From positions 12,700,921-12,764,920 of the forward strand of contig CM033745.1 in the NCBI GenBank assembly GCA_019671005.1: a DNA stretch of 64,000 nt. Reading direction: 5' to 3'. Of the stretch, positions 22,619 to 33,911 are shown piece after piece. Source of the stretch: Hibiscus mutabilis (taxonomy: Eukaryota > Streptophyta > Magnoliopsida > Malvales > Malvaceae). The position numbers and the translations under genes are program-made. Position 1 is the stretch's first letter. The number at the start of each line of letters is the position of its first letter. Under the pieces are notes generated by a model that saw nothing but the letters and a program-made list of their open reading frames with translations, had not been told where the DNA came from and searched no databases.

Positions 22619-24368
22619 TGCAGAAAAAAACTTTCACACCTAAAAAAATCTGACATATGATGCAGTTATGATGATCATGCCCCTAAGGATGTCTAAAACA
22701 TGAATGCATGTCTTTTTGCTTTTTATAATCCTTTTATCAGAATTAGTTTTCTTGAATCATATTATCTCAAACATTTTCTCAACTTTAGCAAAGATGTTAA
22801 ATGTCTATTATGGTACATCCCATCAGAAGAAGCAGTATGACTTCCTTTCATTTCTCTACGCTGAAAGGCTTTGCACCATGTTATTAGGATCACCATGAGC
22901 AAGTAAGCTTGCACTAGCTCATCTTTCAACACTAGTTGACCTCACTATTTTCTTGTTGTTAAAATTCCATCGACCATTCCTTGGAAAGTAATCTTCACCA
23001 TTGCCTACTCTTAACTTCGAGAATTGTAGGACCCATCCTTTAATTTGGGTGAAATTGGAGTTCACCAAAACACCACCATGTTGTAGCATAGGTTTAATGC
23101 CATAGCTACATTCATTTTTTCCTATGACTTCTGCCTTGATTTTTTAACCAGGGAAGCTCTTTGCGAAATGTACAACATTGCTAGAACACCTAAGAGCGGA
23201 ACTCCATGGGGATATATAGGGGATGTTTTGACTTGTCATCATTCATGCGTAAGAAATCATCTGAATATTGCAACTGTATGCTACAATGATTGAAAAAATA
23301 ATCATAGATAGTCATCTTTATCGACTCTGGTTCACCATTCTCATTCTTAGTACTTCTTTGCTTCACTGAGAACATTTCTGGTCTTTTTTACATTTGCCCG
23401 CTGAATCCAGTTATCTTGTACTTCTGGTTGGAAGGACTAACTTTATCTTCGTATTATTCAACACTCTTTTAGCCTTTGTCAAGTTATCATTGTAGTTGAT
23501 ACATCAATGTTCAGTGATAAACAACCTTGAATCCTACTGTTTTCCAATGGATTATGATGTCATCAATATTCAGTGATAGACTTTTCTTGAGTGGTCTTGA
23601 ATGAAAACACCCCATATCCTTAGTTATTTCCTCTAATGTTTGTAAAATTGTTCTCATTATTGTAGAAAACAAACTATCTCATGTGAGTATCTCTGTTTTG
23701 CAACATACTGCCTTAGGGTAATGTCAAAACATCTCTTGAGGGTTCTCTAATTCCTGCCTCCGCAAAGATCTTCGAATGGAAATCTTTGCAGCAAAACCTA
23801 TTTCCATCTTGAATCTTTTCATATGTTTGCTACTATTTATGCCATAAGCTTTAAACTTAACCATAGAATACCTCATTGTTCCAAAACCCTTTTAAAACAA
23901 ATTTCAAAGTAATGCCCAAAAATCTTTTGTATGTTTTAAGTGATGTCAAATTTATTAATTCTCATTTCAATGCAAGATGCTTATACGAAAAAGGGAGATA
24001 GTCTAAACAAAGAATGAAGGCTAAGAAACAAAACTTTATCAATATTGTGGCAAATAGAAAAGAAGTTACAAATATTCAAACATTAATGACCAAAGCTCTT
24101 CTTGTCAAAACACCGTGAGATGTCTTGAATGTTACCCATGCTGAGCAGACTTCGACAATGGTGACAATGCGAGAAAGTCCATAACTCATCTGTGTTACAT
24201 TCCCGAGAGAATCTCCCTGGTTATTAACTACCTAAACCACACTTTGTGGGTTTTCAACTTAGGTCCTTCTTTGGTTTCAAAACGCCCTTTGTGGGTTTTC
24301 ATTTTGAACCCCCTTTTCTTTTTCCTTTTTCCTTTCTTTTTTTATTTTTCTTTCTTTCTCATTCTTCT
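22619..24368 (-). other. 3' non-coding region of the minus-strand Tat-like element
   Basis: It lies between the integrase stop (24369-24371) and the tandem array. There are only short open frames and no domain. It may hold a decayed further ORF, but I cannot support one. Confidence 0.5.
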
Positions 24369-24869
24369 TCAAACATAATACTTTTTGACTGAATCTGAGT
24401 TTACCGGACTCTAAAGTTCATCTCCATCCATTTCGGCCAAAATTAACTCCCCACCTGAGAAAACCTTTGTTACAATGTAAGGTCCCTTCCAATTTGGTGC
24501 CTATTTTCCCCGTGAATCACTTTGAATTGGTAACTTTTTCCTCAGCACTAAATCACCTTCTTTAAATTCTCTCGGGCAAATTTTCTTCTTGTAAGCCCTT
24601 ATCATCCTTCTTTGGTACATTTGCCCATGACATAATGCCTTCAGTCTTCTCTCTTCAATTAAATTTAGCTGGTCATATCTCGCTTGAACCCATTCTGCTC
24701 CCTCCAACTTTGCCTTCGTTAAAATACGGAGTGAAGGTATCTCAACTTCAATTGGTAGTACTGCTTCCATTCCATATACCGATGAGAAATGTGTTGCCCC
24801 AGTAGAAGTTCTTACTGCGGTTCGATAGGCATATAAGGCGAAATGTAGCTTCTCATGCCAGTCCTTATA
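24369..24869 (-). pseudogene. Integrase C-terminal part, minus-strand Tat-like element
   Basis: On the minus strand it continues the integrase gene beyond the nested insertion. First come typical post-catalytic words (LYAYRTAVRTSTGATHF, GMEAVLPIEVEIPS), then a basic stretch with REFKEGDLVLRK, then WKGPYIVTKVFSGGELILAE, and an end at a TGA (24369-24371). The 24501-24770 piece is open; stops occur around it. It joins 33198-33756 when the insertion is removed. The nested element's 5-bp TSD lies inside this gene. Confidence 0.85.
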
Positions 24870-24874
24870 AGTAT

Positions 24875-26391
24875 TGATAAGTGTTCAAAAGTACTATTTT
24901 TCTTACCCTTTTTACTCATATTACTGTTAGACTTAGGCTCATATTAGTTGCATAGTTAGTCATTCATGCATTAATCCATGTTTCCTTCAAACGTTGAACT
25001 TGATTACATAACTTGGTGATTTTTGTGGAAATAGATGCTGCTTTGGTGTGTTTTTGTGTGTGTATGTGCAGGATCACTTGCCAAAGCAATGCCGAGCTAG
25101 TTGCCAGGGCAGTGCATGAAGGAGACGCCGAGCTAGTTGCCATGGCATTTGTCGACAAAGACCAAAAGCAATATGGATGTCGAAATTCATGACTTTACAA
25201 GCCCAAGATGACATGGAGCAAGGCCCAAGCCCAAAGGAATTTGATTGCCATGCAGAGATTAAAGAAGAATTAAATTCCAAGAGGATAAGAGAAGTTCTAA
25301 TAGGAATAAAATTATAATAAAGAATTATATTCTTTAAAGATAATTTAATTCCAACTCAAACTCCTCCTCAAAGAAGGACTTTGGCCTAGCCCTATAAATA
25401 CCAAGGAGATTTCGACAAGATGAATAGAGAGAGCAAGAGGGAAATTTCGGCAAGTCCAAGTAGGGCAAGAGGAGAGAATTTTCGACAAGCATCAAGGGCA
25501 AGGAGGATTTCGACAAGCCTCTTCCTTCATCTTTGTTCGATTGGGTTCATGCTAGGGATTAATTATCTTGTGTTTCTTTGGAACCTAGCCATGAACTAAA
25601 TTTACTTGGCTATGGTTATTGTGTTTTGTGGTTGTGAGAAACTATTGGTTTTTGTTTAGGTAATAAGAGTTTGCACTTTTCTATTTCAAGGTTTATTCAT
25701 TCTTGATTCTTATTATTGTTTGCAGTGAATTGGGAGAGGATCTCGTGATTTCATCCATTTATCTAATATCGAGAGTTAGATTCAAGAAACGAATGAATAT
25801 GATCTTTATGCAATCCAATGATGGTGAAGATTAATCCGCTTAGGAATAAGTTAAGGATTTCAACGGCTAAGAGGAGTGCAAGATTGGTTGTTGTTCACCC
25901 TTGATTCACGCAGGGATGTATTATCAAGGCATGCACAAGTAGCTAGAGTTTCGACTTAGGGATAAGAAGAAACCATTGAAGAACGCTCCGCCGAACCTTG
26001 AAGTTGCTGCCCAGTCGCCCAAGTAGTTGCCCAACTAGTCGCCCAAGCAACCATCAATTAGTTGCCAAGGCAACCCACAGTAAAGTCGCCACGGCAACTG
26101 AGTTGCCCATGCACTCTTTTACCAAGACAATCCAATTGGCTATCACACCTCAACTCACGATAACCTAGCCTATCTCTCTCATTCGAATTCATCTTTTCTT
26201 TTACTTAATTGCTTTCTAAATTAGTTATTAGTTAAAACTTCTATAATCCTTCACTTGTGTTTTTACTTTTTACACAAAGCAAGAGACTAGATTCTTGAAG
26301 TGGCACCAATCCCTGTGGAGACGATATCTTTTATACTATAACTTGCAACGTGTATACTTGCACAATTGCGTAGCACTTATTACGCGCAACA
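24875..26391 (+). repeat. 5' LTR of the inner Athila-like element
   Basis: It begins tgataagtgttcaaaagtac and ends attacgcgcaaca. It matches 31676-33192 with roughly twenty small differences, mostly one- to three-base changes, so the insertion is young. It contains the palindromic words gttgccagggca, gttgccaaggcaac and cgccacggcaac. Confidence 0.95.
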
Positions 26392-26397
26392 AGTTTT

Positions 26398-26415
26398 TGG
26401 CGCCGTTGCCGGGGA
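26398..26415 (+). promoter_or_regulatory. Primer-binding site, complementary to tRNA-Asp
   Basis: TGGCGCCGTTGCCGGGGA lies six bases after the LTR end. From memory it is the exact complement of the 3' end (with CCA) of plant tRNA-Asp, the usual primer of Athila elements. Confidence 0.9.
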
Positions 26416-26490
26416 TTGGCAATAGCGACTTTGTTTTTACTTTCTTGCACATTCTTTTTATTTTTCTTGTTTAAAATTCAAAGGGCTAAC

Positions 26491-26721
26491 AAACTTGTTG
26501 CGCGTAATAAGTGCTACGCAATTGTGCAAGTATACACGTTGCAAGTTATAGTATAAAAGATATCGTCTCCACAGGGATTGGTGCCACTTCAAGAATCTAG
26601 TCTCTTGCACTGTAAAAAGTAAAAACACAAGTGAAGGATTATAGAAGTTTTAACTAATAACTAAACTAGAAAGCAATAAAGTAAAAGAAAAGATGAGATC
26701 GATTGAGAGAGATAGGCTAGG
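26491..26721 (-). repeat. Inverted copy of the LTR 3' end in the place of gag
   Basis: This stretch is the reverse complement of about 26164-26396: the last 225 or so bases of the LTR plus the first five bases of the leader (agttt). It is joined to leader sequence on the left and to protease-region sequence on the right. Both joints show short shared words (aaact at the left; aggctagg at the right, present in the LTR and in the corresponding gag-pol sequence of 44348-56246). With the LTR it forms a hairpin of about 230-bp arms around the primer-binding site. Confidence 0.9.
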
Positions 26722-27475
26722 TGAGTTTGAAACAATTGCCGCAACAGAGGGATGCATGGCAATGTTGCACAATCGTATGCCGCCCAAGTTGAAGGATCCC
26801 GGAAGTTTCACAATACCCTGTTCTATTGGAAATCACTATGTCGGGAAAGCACTATGCGACCTAGGGGCTAGCATAAACTTGATGCCTAAATCGGTTTTCC
26901 GTAAACTAGGAATCGGGAAGGCAAGACCTACAACAGCTTATGCTGCAGCTAGCCGACGAGATCCTATGTGCATCCGTAGGGGAAAATCGAGGACATACTG
27001 GGTAAAAGTTGATAAATTCATTTTTCCCGCTGACTTTATTGTTTTGGATTGTGAAGCGTATGAGCATGCACCTATCATTCTCGGGAGACCATTCCTAGCG
27101 ACAGGAGAACCTTGATCGACGTTGAAAAGGGAGAACTCACAATGAGGGTGAATGACCAGCAGGTAAAACTAAATGTGTTCCAAACACTAAGGCATGCCGA
27201 TGATCCGTAAGAATGCCAACTACTTCATGCCACGGCAGAGTTTAACTGATGAGGAATTTAGTTGCCTCGGCAACTACATTGCTGATCAAGAGGAACCCGA
27301 GGAGAATGAAGAGCCGGTCGATGAGGAACAACCAAGAAGAGGTAAATTGGCTAGTAAATCGACCAGGTACATACTTTGAACCACCGGACTACTGTAAGGA
27401 AGGTAAGATCGAAAAACCCTCTATCGAAAATCCACCAATTCTTGAGTTGAAACAATTGCCGATCAACTAAAATAT
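26714..27475 (+). pseudogene. Retroelement aspartic protease region, inner Athila-like element
   Basis: Residues GKALCDLGASINLMPKS carry the protease active-site loop (D-L-G-A in this lineage), followed by KVDKFIFPADFIVLD and APIILGRPFLAT. The open frame 26693-27115 begins in the inverted LTR piece, so its Met is not the natural start. Frameshifts follow at about 27110, 27200 and 27320. The acidic stretch after it (EEPEENEEPVDEE) is the linker to reverse transcriptase. The middle of the domain contains extra arginine-rich sequence (about 26950-27000) that the outer copy lacks. Confidence 0.8.
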
Positions 27476-28560
27476 GTATACTTAGGGATCGATAATACAT
27501 TACCTGTAATTATTTCCTCTAAGTTACAGCCTGAGCAGAAAAAGAAGCTAATAAACATGTTGAAGCTACATAAAAAGGCAATAGGGTGGACAATTGCCGA
27601 CTTGAAGGGAATTAGCCCGGCGGTGTGCATGCACAAGATCTTGTTGGAAGATGATCACAAACCTTCAATTGAGGCCCGAGAGACTGAATCATGCCATGAA
27701 AGGGGTTGTAATGAAAGAAATCATCAAGTGGCTTGACGCCGCATTATATACCCTATCTCCGATAGTACGTGGGTAAGTCCGGTACAATGTGTGCCGAAAA
27801 GGGAGGTATAACAAAGGTGAGTAATGAAAATAATGAACTTATCCCAACCAGATCGTGGACCGGTTGGGGTTTGTATGGACTATCGAAAGCTAAACAAAGC
27901 CACTAGGAAAGATCACTTCCCATTACCCTTTATTGATCAAATGCTTGACCGCCTTGCAAACCCTTTACTTTTTTTCTTGATGGTTATTCAGTTACAATCA
28001 GATTGCCATAGCACTGTAAGATCAAGAAAAGACAACCTTCACATGCCCCTACGGTACTTATGCCTTCCGAAGGATGCCGCTCGATTGTGTAACGCCCGGC
28101 AACCTTCCAAAGATGCATGATGGCGCTCTTTTCGTACATGGTCAAGACTTCCTTGAGATCTTCATGGATGATTTTTCGGTTTTTGGTAATGACTTCGACG
28201 GCTGTCTCGGCAATTTAGAGAGGGTGTTGGCAAGATGCGAAGAAACGGATTTAGTCCTCAATTGGGAGAAATGCCACTTTATGGTAGATGAAGGAATAGT
28301 GCTCGCCATAAGATTTCATCCAAGGGAATTGAAGTAGACAAAGCCAAGGTGGACGTGATCGAGAGATTACCCCACCAAATTCGGTTAAAAGAATTCAAGT
28401 TTTCTGGACATGCAGGTTTTTACAGAGGTTCATTCATAACTTTTCTAAAATCACTAAACCTTTGTGTAATCTGCTTGAACAGGATAAAGTCTTCGATTTT
28501 GATGATTCTTGCACTCAAGCATTTGAAACCCTAAAGAAAAAGCTTGCCTCGGCACCCATT
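27476..28560 (+). pseudogene. Reverse transcriptase, inner Athila-like element
   Basis: Recognisable pieces in order: AIGWTIADLKGISP-type N-terminus (about 27580-27620), VCMDYRKLNKATRKDHFPLP (about 27870-27930), FLEIFMDDFSVFGNDFD with the catalytic FMDD (28150-28200), then LNWEKCHFMVDEG. The stretch between 27955 and 28100 is shifted out of frame several times. Compared with the outer copy, many losses of one to four bases occur, often of G or GG. No functional protein is possible. Confidence 0.85.
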
Positions 28561-28930
28561 GTTGTTCCACCAGATTGACGCTACCTTTTGAGCTCATGTG
28601 TGATGCAAGTGATTTCGCGGTAGGAGCGATCCTAGGCCAACGCACGTAAAGACATTCCATGTGATATACTACGCTAGTAAAACTCTTAACGATGCTCAAG
28701 TGAATTACACAACAACGGAGAAAGAGTTACTAGTCAGTAGTTTTCGCATTTGACAAGTTCCGATCCTATTTAATTGGTACAAAGGTAATTGTTCATACGG
28801 ACCATTCGGCAATCAAATACTTATTTGCTAAAAAGGATGCTAAACCTCGTTTGATTCGTTGGATATTACTTTTACAAGAATTTGATATTGAAATTAAGGA
28901 CAGAAAGGAACAGAAAAATCAAGTGGCGAT
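28561..28930 (+). pseudogene. RNase H, inner Athila-like element
   Basis: Fragments corresponding to FELMCDASDFAVGAIL and YASKTLN, then VVFAFDKFRSYLIGT and LLQEFDIEIKD, can be read in changing frames. They match 49710-50050 of the outer copy. Frame changes occur near 28575, 28650 and 28735. Confidence 0.75.
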
Positions 28931-29549
28931 CACTTATCACGTTTGGAACGCAATAGGGAGGAGGACGCGGATCTAGAGATATGTGATGCATTCCCGGATG
29001 AACAAATTCTAATCGCCTCGAAACCCTTGACGCCTCGGCAGCCCATGACGCCTCGGAAACCATGGAAGCACACGCCTCGGCAACTCTTGACGCCGCAGCC
29101 GAGACTTTGACGAGCACGCCTCAGCAATTTTGGGAGCGAGACACTACGACGAAGACATGCCCCGGCAATACCTTGGTACGCAGATTTAGTTAACTTCCTT
29201 GTTTGTGGTATTTTTCCGTATGGCATTACTCACCAAGGGAAGAAGCGGTTCCGCCATAATGCTAAGCATTACTTTTGGGACGAGCCTCTTTTGTTTAAAC
29301 AATGTGCAGATCAGGTTATACGCCGATGTGTCCTCTGAAGAAGAGCAACAAATGTACTCCGACAATGCCATTCTTCACCCTATGGAGGACATTTTGGAGG
29401 AACTCGTATCATGCCCAAAGTCTTGCAATCCGGGTTGTATTGGCCAACATTGTACAAAGATGCCCAAGACTTTTACAAGCAATGTGATCGTTGCGAAAGA
29501 CGGGCAATATCTCTAGGCGACATGAGATGCCACTCCGAACATCATCGAG
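28931..29549 (+). pseudogene. Pol linker and integrase zinc-binding region, inner Athila-like element
   Basis: About 28990-29160 is a shortened version of the Ala/Thr/Asp-rich repeat seen at 50146-50385 in the outer copy (gacgcctcggcagccc words). It is followed by the integrase HHCC region (QCDRC near 29480), broken by frameshifts so that three short frames overlap. Confidence 0.7.
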
Positions 29550-30440
29550 GTGGAACTGTTCGATGTATGGGGGATCGATTTTATGGGACCTTTCCCATCT
29601 TCATTCGGCAACCTCTACATCTTACTCGCCGTCGACTATGTGTCTAAATGGGTAGAGGCAGCTGCAGTTCCCAACGACGATTCCAAGACCGTGCAACGAT
29701 TCCTGCAAAAAAACATATTTACACGGTTTGGGATGCCGAGAGCAATTATCAGTGACGGGGGCAAGCATTTTGACAACAGACTAATTGCCAAGATGTTGCA
29801 ACGCTTCGGCATATCACACAAGATCGCCACGGCATATCACCCACAAACCAACGGGCAAGCAGAAATTTCCAACCGGGAGTTGAAGGGAATACTCGAGAAA
29901 GTTGTAAATCCCTCAAGGAAGGATTGGTCATTAAGACTAGATGACGCACTTTGGGCATATCGCACTGCATTCAAAACACCATTAGGTATGTCCCCCTTCC
30001 GGCTTGTCTATGGTAAAACATGTCATCTTCCGGTGGAAATCGAGCACAAGGCGTCTTTGGGCAATCAAGACCGTGAATATGGATTGGGAAAGTGCGGACA
30101 AAAGCGCTTGATGGATCTCAATGAGATAGAAGAATTTCGTGCACTCGCCTATAACAATGCACGAATATACAAGGAGAAAACAAAGCGATGTCATGACAAG
30201 AAACTATTGCCACGGCAATTCACGCCAGGGCAACTAGTTCTCCTATTCAATTCTCGGCTAAAACTTTTCCCGGAAAGCTGAAATCAAGATGGTCGGGACC
30301 ATTTGAAGTCGTCAAACCATTCTCCCATGGTGCTGTGATAATCAAGTCCATCTCGACAACCATGAATTCAAAGTTAATGGACAAAGATTGAAGCACTACA
30401 ATGGTGCCCATGTGGAACGTAACAAGGAAGTGGTCAACTT
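29550..30440 (+). pseudogene. Integrase core and C-terminus, inner Athila-like element
   Basis: 243 residues stay open (29550-30281). The catalytic triad is visible: D10 (WGIDFMGPFP), D69 (IISDGGKHF) and E105 (NGQAEISNRE), with 35 residues between the last two. The C-terminal part (RQFTPGQLVLLFNSRLKLFP) loses frame at about 30275 and the rest (WSGPFEVV-type) follows in other frames to about 30440. This is the best preserved domain of the copy, but it lacks its zinc-binding N-terminus in frame. Confidence 0.85.
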
Positions 30441-31675
30441 AGGAGATGCATGAGCATGCTCTCCTCTCGATATTTCCTTTTTCTTTTTCTTTTTATTTTT
30501 ATTTTTAATTTTAGGAGATATTTTATTTTTCTTCATTATCTTTAGTTTTCAGGTTTTCTTTATTTTCTTTTTCACAACAAGACTCACAACTACTATGCTA
30601 AGGAAATTTATCACAAGATCATTGCCCGGCAACCAATGAAGAAGATGCGCGACAACTTACTTCATGCATGCACAAGCTGATGCCACGGCAACCAACCCCG
30701 AAGATGCCACGGCAACCAAAGTCAAGACATCCCGGCAACAAGAAAACAACCATTGCATTCAAGCAAGAAAATCAAGACGCCAACTAGAAGGAAACTAATC
30801 ATCTACGATGACGAACTCTCGAAGTAAGTCCTCGTATGCATTTTATTTTTATTTTTCGTTATTTTTATGCATGCATTGAGGACAATGCCTCACTCGAGTT
30901 TGGGGGGGATTGTTATTAGTAATTACCATGTTTAGTTACATTAATCTTAAGCATTACATTTAGGATACATAAATTGCTTGCCATGCCTTTAATTGGAACA
31001 AGAATTGCTTAGATTTGATGAATATTCAATGATGACTTTACCAATGCACTTAATTGATAGAATTTTTATTCTAGGATAACCATGGAAAAACTTAGAATTT
31101 TACTATGATGCTAAATTTGATGAAACACTGTTGTGGTTTGATTGATTTAAGGAGTTCTAGTAAACTTAGGTTGATAATTAACAAATTGGGGGATTAGAAT
31201 AAAAATTGGATGAATGCTAGAGGTGCCCGAAATTGGCTCTAGCATGTGCTAAAAAAAAATTCACTAGAGGTGCCCAAACTGCTCTAGGATGTGTTAAAAA
31301 AATTTTAACTAGAGGTGCCCAAACCGGCTCTAGTCGATTAAATTAACTTAAGAAAACTAAAAATAAAACACTAGAGGTGCCCGAAATTGGCTCTAGTTAA
31401 AACATGTTAAAAAGAACCCAATGAAGTAATTTGAAAACCTATTGTTTGCATAGAATCCGAAAAATCAACTTGCACACAACTCCGCACACACTCACAAGCA
31501 TTATAGTTTGATTCCGAGTAATTCATCGCTTTTCAAAAATAAAAAGCCAATCATACTTTGTGCCCGGTTCGTTTGAAATCAAGTTCAAAGCTAAGTTTGT
31601 GAAAATTTGAAGTCTTGGCGGGTAATTATGAGTTTGCATTGCTTGAGGACAAGCAATAGTTCGAGTTTGGGGGTG
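30441..31675 (+). other. 3' non-coding tail of the inner Athila-like element, with two purine-tract modules
   Basis: About 30600-30830 is a remnant of the 3' ORF (compare 53340-53757 of the outer copy), most of which is deleted. A first module ttgaggacaat ... gagtttgggggggat lies at 30876-30910. A second, cttgaggacaag ... gagtttgggggtg, ends at 31675 and abuts the 3' LTR; it is the functional-position polypurine tract. Between them, 31217-31396 holds four copies of ctagaggtgccc ... ggctctag. Confidence 0.75.
31217..31396. repeat. Four short hairpin repeats, ctagaggtgccc ... ggctctag
   Basis: Each copy is about 25 bp, starts ctagag and ends ctctag, so each can fold on itself. Starts are at 31217, 31264, 31310 and 31371. 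The spacers are A-rich and vary. Confidence 0.85.
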
Positions 31676-33192
31676 TGATAAGTGTTCAAAAGTACTATTT
31701 TTCTTACCCTTTTTACTCATATTATTGTTAGACTTAGGCTCATATTAGTTGCATAGTTAGTCATTCATGCATTAATCCATGTTTCCTTCAAACGTTGAAC
31801 TTGATTACATAACTTGGTGATTTTTGTGGAAATAGATGCTGCTTTGGTGTGTTTTTGTGTGTGTATGTGCAGGATCACTTGCCAAAGCAATGCCGAGCTA
31901 GTTGCCAGGGCAGTGCATGAAGGAGACGCTGAGCTAGTTGCCATGGCATTTGTCGACAAAGACCAAAAGCAATATGGATGTCGAAATTCATGACTTTACA
32001 AGCCCAAGATGACATGGAGCAAGGCCCAAGCCCAAAGGAATTTGATTGCCATGCAGAGATTAAAGAAGAATTAAATTCCAAGAGGATAAGAGAAGTTCTA
32101 ATAGGAATAAAATTATAATAAAGAATTATATTCTTTAAAGATAATTTAATTCCAACTCAAACTCCTCCTCAAAGAAGGACTTTGGCCTAGCCCTATAAAT
32201 ACCAAGGAGATTTCGACAAGATGAATAGAGAGAGCAAGAGGGAAATTTCGCAAGTCCAAGTAGGGCAAGAGGAGAGAATTTTCGACAAGCATCAAGGGCA
32301 AGGAGGATTTCGACAAGCCTCTTCCTTCATCTTTGTTCGATTGGGTTCATGCTAGGGATTAATTATCTTGTGTTTCTTTGGAACCTAGCCATGAACTAAA
32401 TTTACTTGGCTATGGTTATTGTGTTTTGTGGTTGTGAGAAACTATTGGTTTTTGTTTAGGTAATAAGAGTTTGCACTTTTCTATTTCAAGGTTTATTCAT
32501 TCTTGATTCTTATTATTGTTTGCAGTGAATTGGGAGAGGATCTCGTGATTTCATCCATTTATCTAATATCGGGAGAGTTAGATTCAAGAAACGAATGAAT
32601 ATGATCTTTATGCAATCCAATGATGGTGAAGATTAATCCGGCTTAGGAATAAGTTAAGGATTTCAACGGCTAAGAGGAGTGCAAGATTGGTTGTTGTTCA
32701 CCCTTGATTCACGCAGGATGTATTATCAAGGCATGCACAAGTAGCTAGAGTTTCGACTTAGGGATAAGAAGAAACCATTGAAGAACGCTCCGCCGAACCT
32801 TGAAGTTGCTGCCCGATCGCCCAAGTAGTTGCCCAACTAGTCGCCCAAGCAACCATCAATTAGTTGCCAAGGCAACCCGTTGTGCAAGTCGCCACGGCAA
32901 ATCGAGTTGCCCATGCACTCTTTACCAAGACAATCCAATTGGCTATCACACCTCAACTCACGATAACCTAGCCTATCTCTCTCATTCGAATTCATCTTTT
33001 CTTTTACTTAATTGCTTTCTAAATTAGTTATTAGTTAAAACTTCTATAATCCTTCACTTGTGTTTTTACTTTTTACAGTGCAAGAGACTAGATTCTTGAA
33101 GTGGCACCAATCCCTGTGGAGACGATATCTTTTATACTATAACTTGCAACGTGTATACTTGCACAATTGCGTAGCACTTATTACGCGCAACA
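31676..33192 (+). repeat. 3' LTR of the inner Athila-like element
   Basis: It has the same termini as the 5' LTR (tgataagtgttc ... acgcgcaaca), length 1517. Differences from the 5' LTR are few and include several single-base losses. It is followed by the TSD agtat. Confidence 0.95.
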
Positions 33193-33197
33193 AGTAT

Positions 33198-33770
33198 CAA
33201 CCATTTTTGCAACTATTTTTTTAATGTTCTTATTTGCGGCCTCCACTGCTCCATTCATCTTCGGGCAATATACCACAGAATTATGATGTTTGACATTGAA
33301 CTGCTCATAGACTCCATCTATCATCCTGTTATTCAAATTAGAGGCATTGTCGGTGATGATACTTTCAGGCAAGCCGTATCGGCAAATGATTTCCTTTTTC
33401 AAAAACTTGTAAACCGTAGATCTGGTGACATTTGTATAAGAAGATGCTTCTACCCACTTTGTGAAATAATCAATGGCTACCAAGATAAAACGATGCCCAT
33501 TTGACACTTTAGGGTGAATCTGTCCGATAACATCTATGTCCTACATGGATAAAGGACAAGGAGATGACATTACATGAAGTGATTGTGGAGGTGTATGAAC
33601 TTTATCAGCATAAATCTGGCACTTGTGGCATTTGCGAGAGTAATTAATGCAATCACCTTTCATGGTTAACCAATAGTACCCAAAGCCCATGATTGTTCTA
33701 GCCATGGTGAAGCCACTGGGATGAGTTCTACAAACTCCTTCATAAACTTCTTCCATAATTAACTGAGCTT
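33198..33770 (-). pseudogene. Integrase N-terminal and catalytic part, minus-strand Tat-like element
   Basis: Minus strand. 33541-33756 is the zinc-binding region: the two cysteines are present (KCHKCQIYAD) and one histidine (CRTHPSG), but the first histidine position reads tyrosine (EEVYEGVC). 33198-33507 is the catalytic core with the DDE residues in LVAIDYFTKWVEA, SIITDNASNL and MNGAVEAANKNIKKI. A stop separates the two. The gene continues at 24369-24869 beyond the nested insertion. Confidence 0.87.
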
Positions 33771-33911
33771 ATTTTGCACCCACACATCTTAGAAGCACTT
33801 GATCTTGACTTATTTTGTATAAAATTTCTCCATCAAGGACATACCCTGATGCCATTTTCCTGATCATTTTCTTCTTATTCTCTATAGCTTGCGGTGGGTA
33901 CTGCTGTAATT

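Larger units (their letters stand above)
24875..33192 (+). mobile_element. Athila-like Ty3/gypsy element nested in the Tat-like integrase gene
   Basis: It is 8.3 kb with two 1.52-kb LTRs, flanked by the exact 5-bp duplication agtat (24870-24874 and 33193-33197). Taking it out restores the host integrase reading. A tRNA-Asp-type primer-binding site, the protein style (FMDD reverse transcriptase, integrase with NGQAEISNRE) and a 3' non-coding tail place it in the Athila lineage. It is internally deleted: gag is missing and the 3' ORF is almost gone. Its closest relative in the window is 44348-56246. Confidence 0.92.

Noticed and set aside
24964..25280. Short minus-strand frames repeated at 31765-32081
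   Set aside because: They occur identically because they lie in the two LTRs of one element; there is no protein signal.
26693..26713. Natural start codon for the inner Athila protease frame
   Set aside because: The ATG belongs to the inverted LTR piece, so the open frame is chimeric.
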